Source: Anaerolineae bacterium
GTDB taxonomy: Bacteria > Chloroflexota > Anaerolineae > UBA1429
NCBI GenBank assembly: GCA_007118555.1
Contig: SKRJ01000100.1
Location: forward strand, 1 to 7,151
Direction: 5' to 3'
DNA: 7,151 nucleotides
A program made the translations under genes and the position numbers. The notes beneath the pieces are model-generated. The model searched no databases and had not been told where the DNA came from. It worked only from the letters and a program-made list of their open reading frames with translations. Every line of letters begins with the position of its first letter. The first letter of the stretch is position 1. Positions 5,997-7,151 of this stretch are shown here, piece after piece.

Positions 5997-7148
5997 CTAG
6001 CGCGCCGTCAGCACGCGCTCAATGGCGTCGCAGACCGTAGCCAGCTCGTCATCGCGGATCACCAGGGGCGGCAGCAGCCGCAGGACCGTGCGCCCCGCCG
6101 GCAGCGCCAGCACGCCCTCGTCCATCAGCGCTTTGAGATAGGGCGTTACCCGGGCGCGCAGCTCGATGCCGATCATCAGGCCCAGCCCGCGCACCTCGCG
6201 GATGGCCCGGGCGTCGATGGCGCCCAGCCGCTCCAGCAGCCACTGGCCCTTGCGCTGCGCCTGCCCCGGCAGATCGTGCTCCAGCATATAGTCGATGGCG
6301 GCCAGGCCGGCGGCGCAGGCCAACGGGTTGCCGCCAAAGGTGGTGCCGTGCACGCCGGGGCGGATACCCTCGACCCGCTCGCCGATGAGGACCGCCCCCA
6401 TGGGAACGCCCCCGGCGATGCCCTTGGCGACGGCCATCAGGTCGGGGCGCAGGTTGTGGTGCTCGCTGGCGAACATGCGGCCGGTGCGCCCAAAGCCGGT
6501 CTGCACCTCGTCGACGATCAGCAGCGCGCCCGCCGCATGGCACAGACCCTGGGCCTGCTGCAGATAGGTGGTCTCACCGATATTGACGCCGCCCTCGCCC
6601 TGCACCACCTCCAGAATCACCGCCGCCGTATCGGCGCCCAGCGCCTCGTGCAGCGCGTCCAGGTTGCCATAGGGGACGTGGGTGACGCCGGGCAGCAGCG
6701 GCTCGAACGGCTTGCGGTAGTTGGGCTCCCACGTGGTGGACAGGGCGCCCATGGTGCGCCCGTGAAAGCTGCGCATCGTGGCGATGATGCCGGGCCGCCC
6801 CGTGCTCAGCCGGGCAAACTTGAGGGCCGCCTCGACCGCCTCGGCGCCCGAGTTGACCAGCAGCGCCCGCTCCAGCCCCTCCGGCGCCACAGAGACCAGG
6901 CGCTCCAGGAACCGGGCCCGCACGTCGTTGTAGAACACCTCCGGGCAGGTGATCAGGGTCCCGGCCTGCTGGCACACCGCCTCGACCACGGCGGGGTTGC
7001 TGTGCCCGACGATGGCCACGCCATGCCCCGAGACACAGTCGATGTACTCGCGGCCCGCGTCGTCCCACAGGCGCGCGCCCTCCCCCCGCACGATGGTGAC
7101 CTCGCGCTTGGGATAGCACCCGCTGGTGTAACGTTGTTCGATCTGCAT
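5997..7148 (-). CDS. lysJ: [LysW]-aminoadipate semialdehyde/glutamate semialdehyde aminotransferase (LysJ, ArgD-like)
   Basis: The product is a 383-aa class III PLP aminotransferase of the acetylornithine aminotransferase group. Seen motifs are the phosphate-binding loop NSGAEAVEAA (99-108), the FHGRT block (128-132), the cofactor aspartate in IVDEVQTGFGRTG (211-223, D213), the Schiff-base lysine in AVAKGIAGGVPMG (239-251, K242) and TTFGGNPLACAAG (269-281). It transfers an amino group from glutamate to the semialdehyde carried on LysW (or on an acetyl group in an ArgD setting). The N-terminal YTSGCYPKREVTIVRGEGA is typical of the LysJ/ArgD group and suggests the start at 7148 is genuine, although only three bases lie upstream in the window, so no ribosome site can be judged. 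The lysK-like gene directly downstream favours LysJ over plain ArgD. lysW, lysX, lysY and lysZ are not in the window and may lie beyond the right edge. Confidence 0.85.
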   Translation of the reverse strand: MQIEQRYTSGCYPKREVTIVRGEGARLWDDAGREYIDCVSGHGVAIVGHSNPAVVEAVCQQAGTLITCPEVFYNDVRARFLERLVSVAPEGLERALLVNSGAEAVEAALKFARLSTGRPGIIATMRSFHGRTMGALSTTWEPNYRKPFEPLLPGVTHVPYGNLDALHEALGADTAAVILEVVQGEGGVNIGETTYLQQAQGLCHAAGALLIVDEVQTGFGRTGRMFASEHHNLRPDLMAVAKGIAGGVPMGAVLIGERVEGIRPGVHGTTFGGNPLACAAGLAAIDYMLEHDLPGQAQRKGQWLLERLGAIDARAIREVRGLGLMIGIELRARVTPYLKALMDEGVLALPAGRTVLRLLPPLVIRDDELATVCDAIERVLTAR

Positions 7149-7151
7149 GGC

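Noticed and set aside
1..7151. A mobile element, defence island, CRISPR array, tRNA or riboswitch
   Set aside because: I saw no transposase, integrase, regularly spaced repeats, tRNA-like cloverleaf or known riboswitch core. All intergenic spaces are short and the genes have uniform high-GC composition.

Overview
The window is high-GC bacterial chromosome, densely coded, with no mobile elements, RNA genes or CRISPR. The most likely source is a member of the Chloroflexota. This is an inference: it rests on the high GC, a lysJ-lysK type pair of the LysW-dependent amino-acid pathway, and a one-piece MIP18-Mrp protein. No marker gene in the window proves the lineage, and Deinococcus-Thermus or other LysW-carrying phyla are possible.

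Layout. From the left edge to 2446 there is a minus-strand run of four tightly spaced genes. In transcription order they are a DegV-family fatty-acid-binding protein, an isoprenylcysteine-carboxyl-methyltransferase (ICMT)-like membrane methyltransferase that starts at a GTG, an unrecognised membrane protein that also starts at a GTG, and a P-loop ATPase or kinase cut off by the window edge. The last pair is joined by a TGATG stop/start overlap. Upstream of them, also on the minus strand, is a separate gene (2604-3572) for a protein with a coiled coil, one membrane segment and TPR repeats. A spacer of about 157 bases with an imperfect inverted repeat separates it from degV.

From 3573 to 3760 lies a divergent promoter region. 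The minus-strand TPR gene has a near-consensus -35/-10 pair with 17-base spacing. The plus-strand mrp gene has a perfect extended -10 (TGTTATAAT). In both cases an in-frame upstream ATG lies inside the -10 box, so the true starts must be the downstream ATGs, each of which has a good Shine-Dalgarno sequence.

On the plus strand, mrp (3761-4816) encodes an Fe-S cluster carrier ATPase with an N-terminal MIP18 (DUF59) domain. It converges on a minus-strand operon, lysJ then lysK (7148 to 4887), which encodes the last two steps of carrier-protein-bound lysine (or ornithine) synthesis: PLP-dependent transamination, then metal-dependent release of the amino acid from LysW. A strong inverted repeat of about 46 bases between the two stop codons probably serves as a shared bidirectional terminator.

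Most of the window is ordinary housekeeping content. The points most worth a second look are the uncharacterised four-gene degV/ICMT/membrane/P-loop cluster, the orphan membrane protein within it, the coiled-coil/TM/TPR protein that shares a divergent promoter region with mrp, and the start-site traps created by the promoters.
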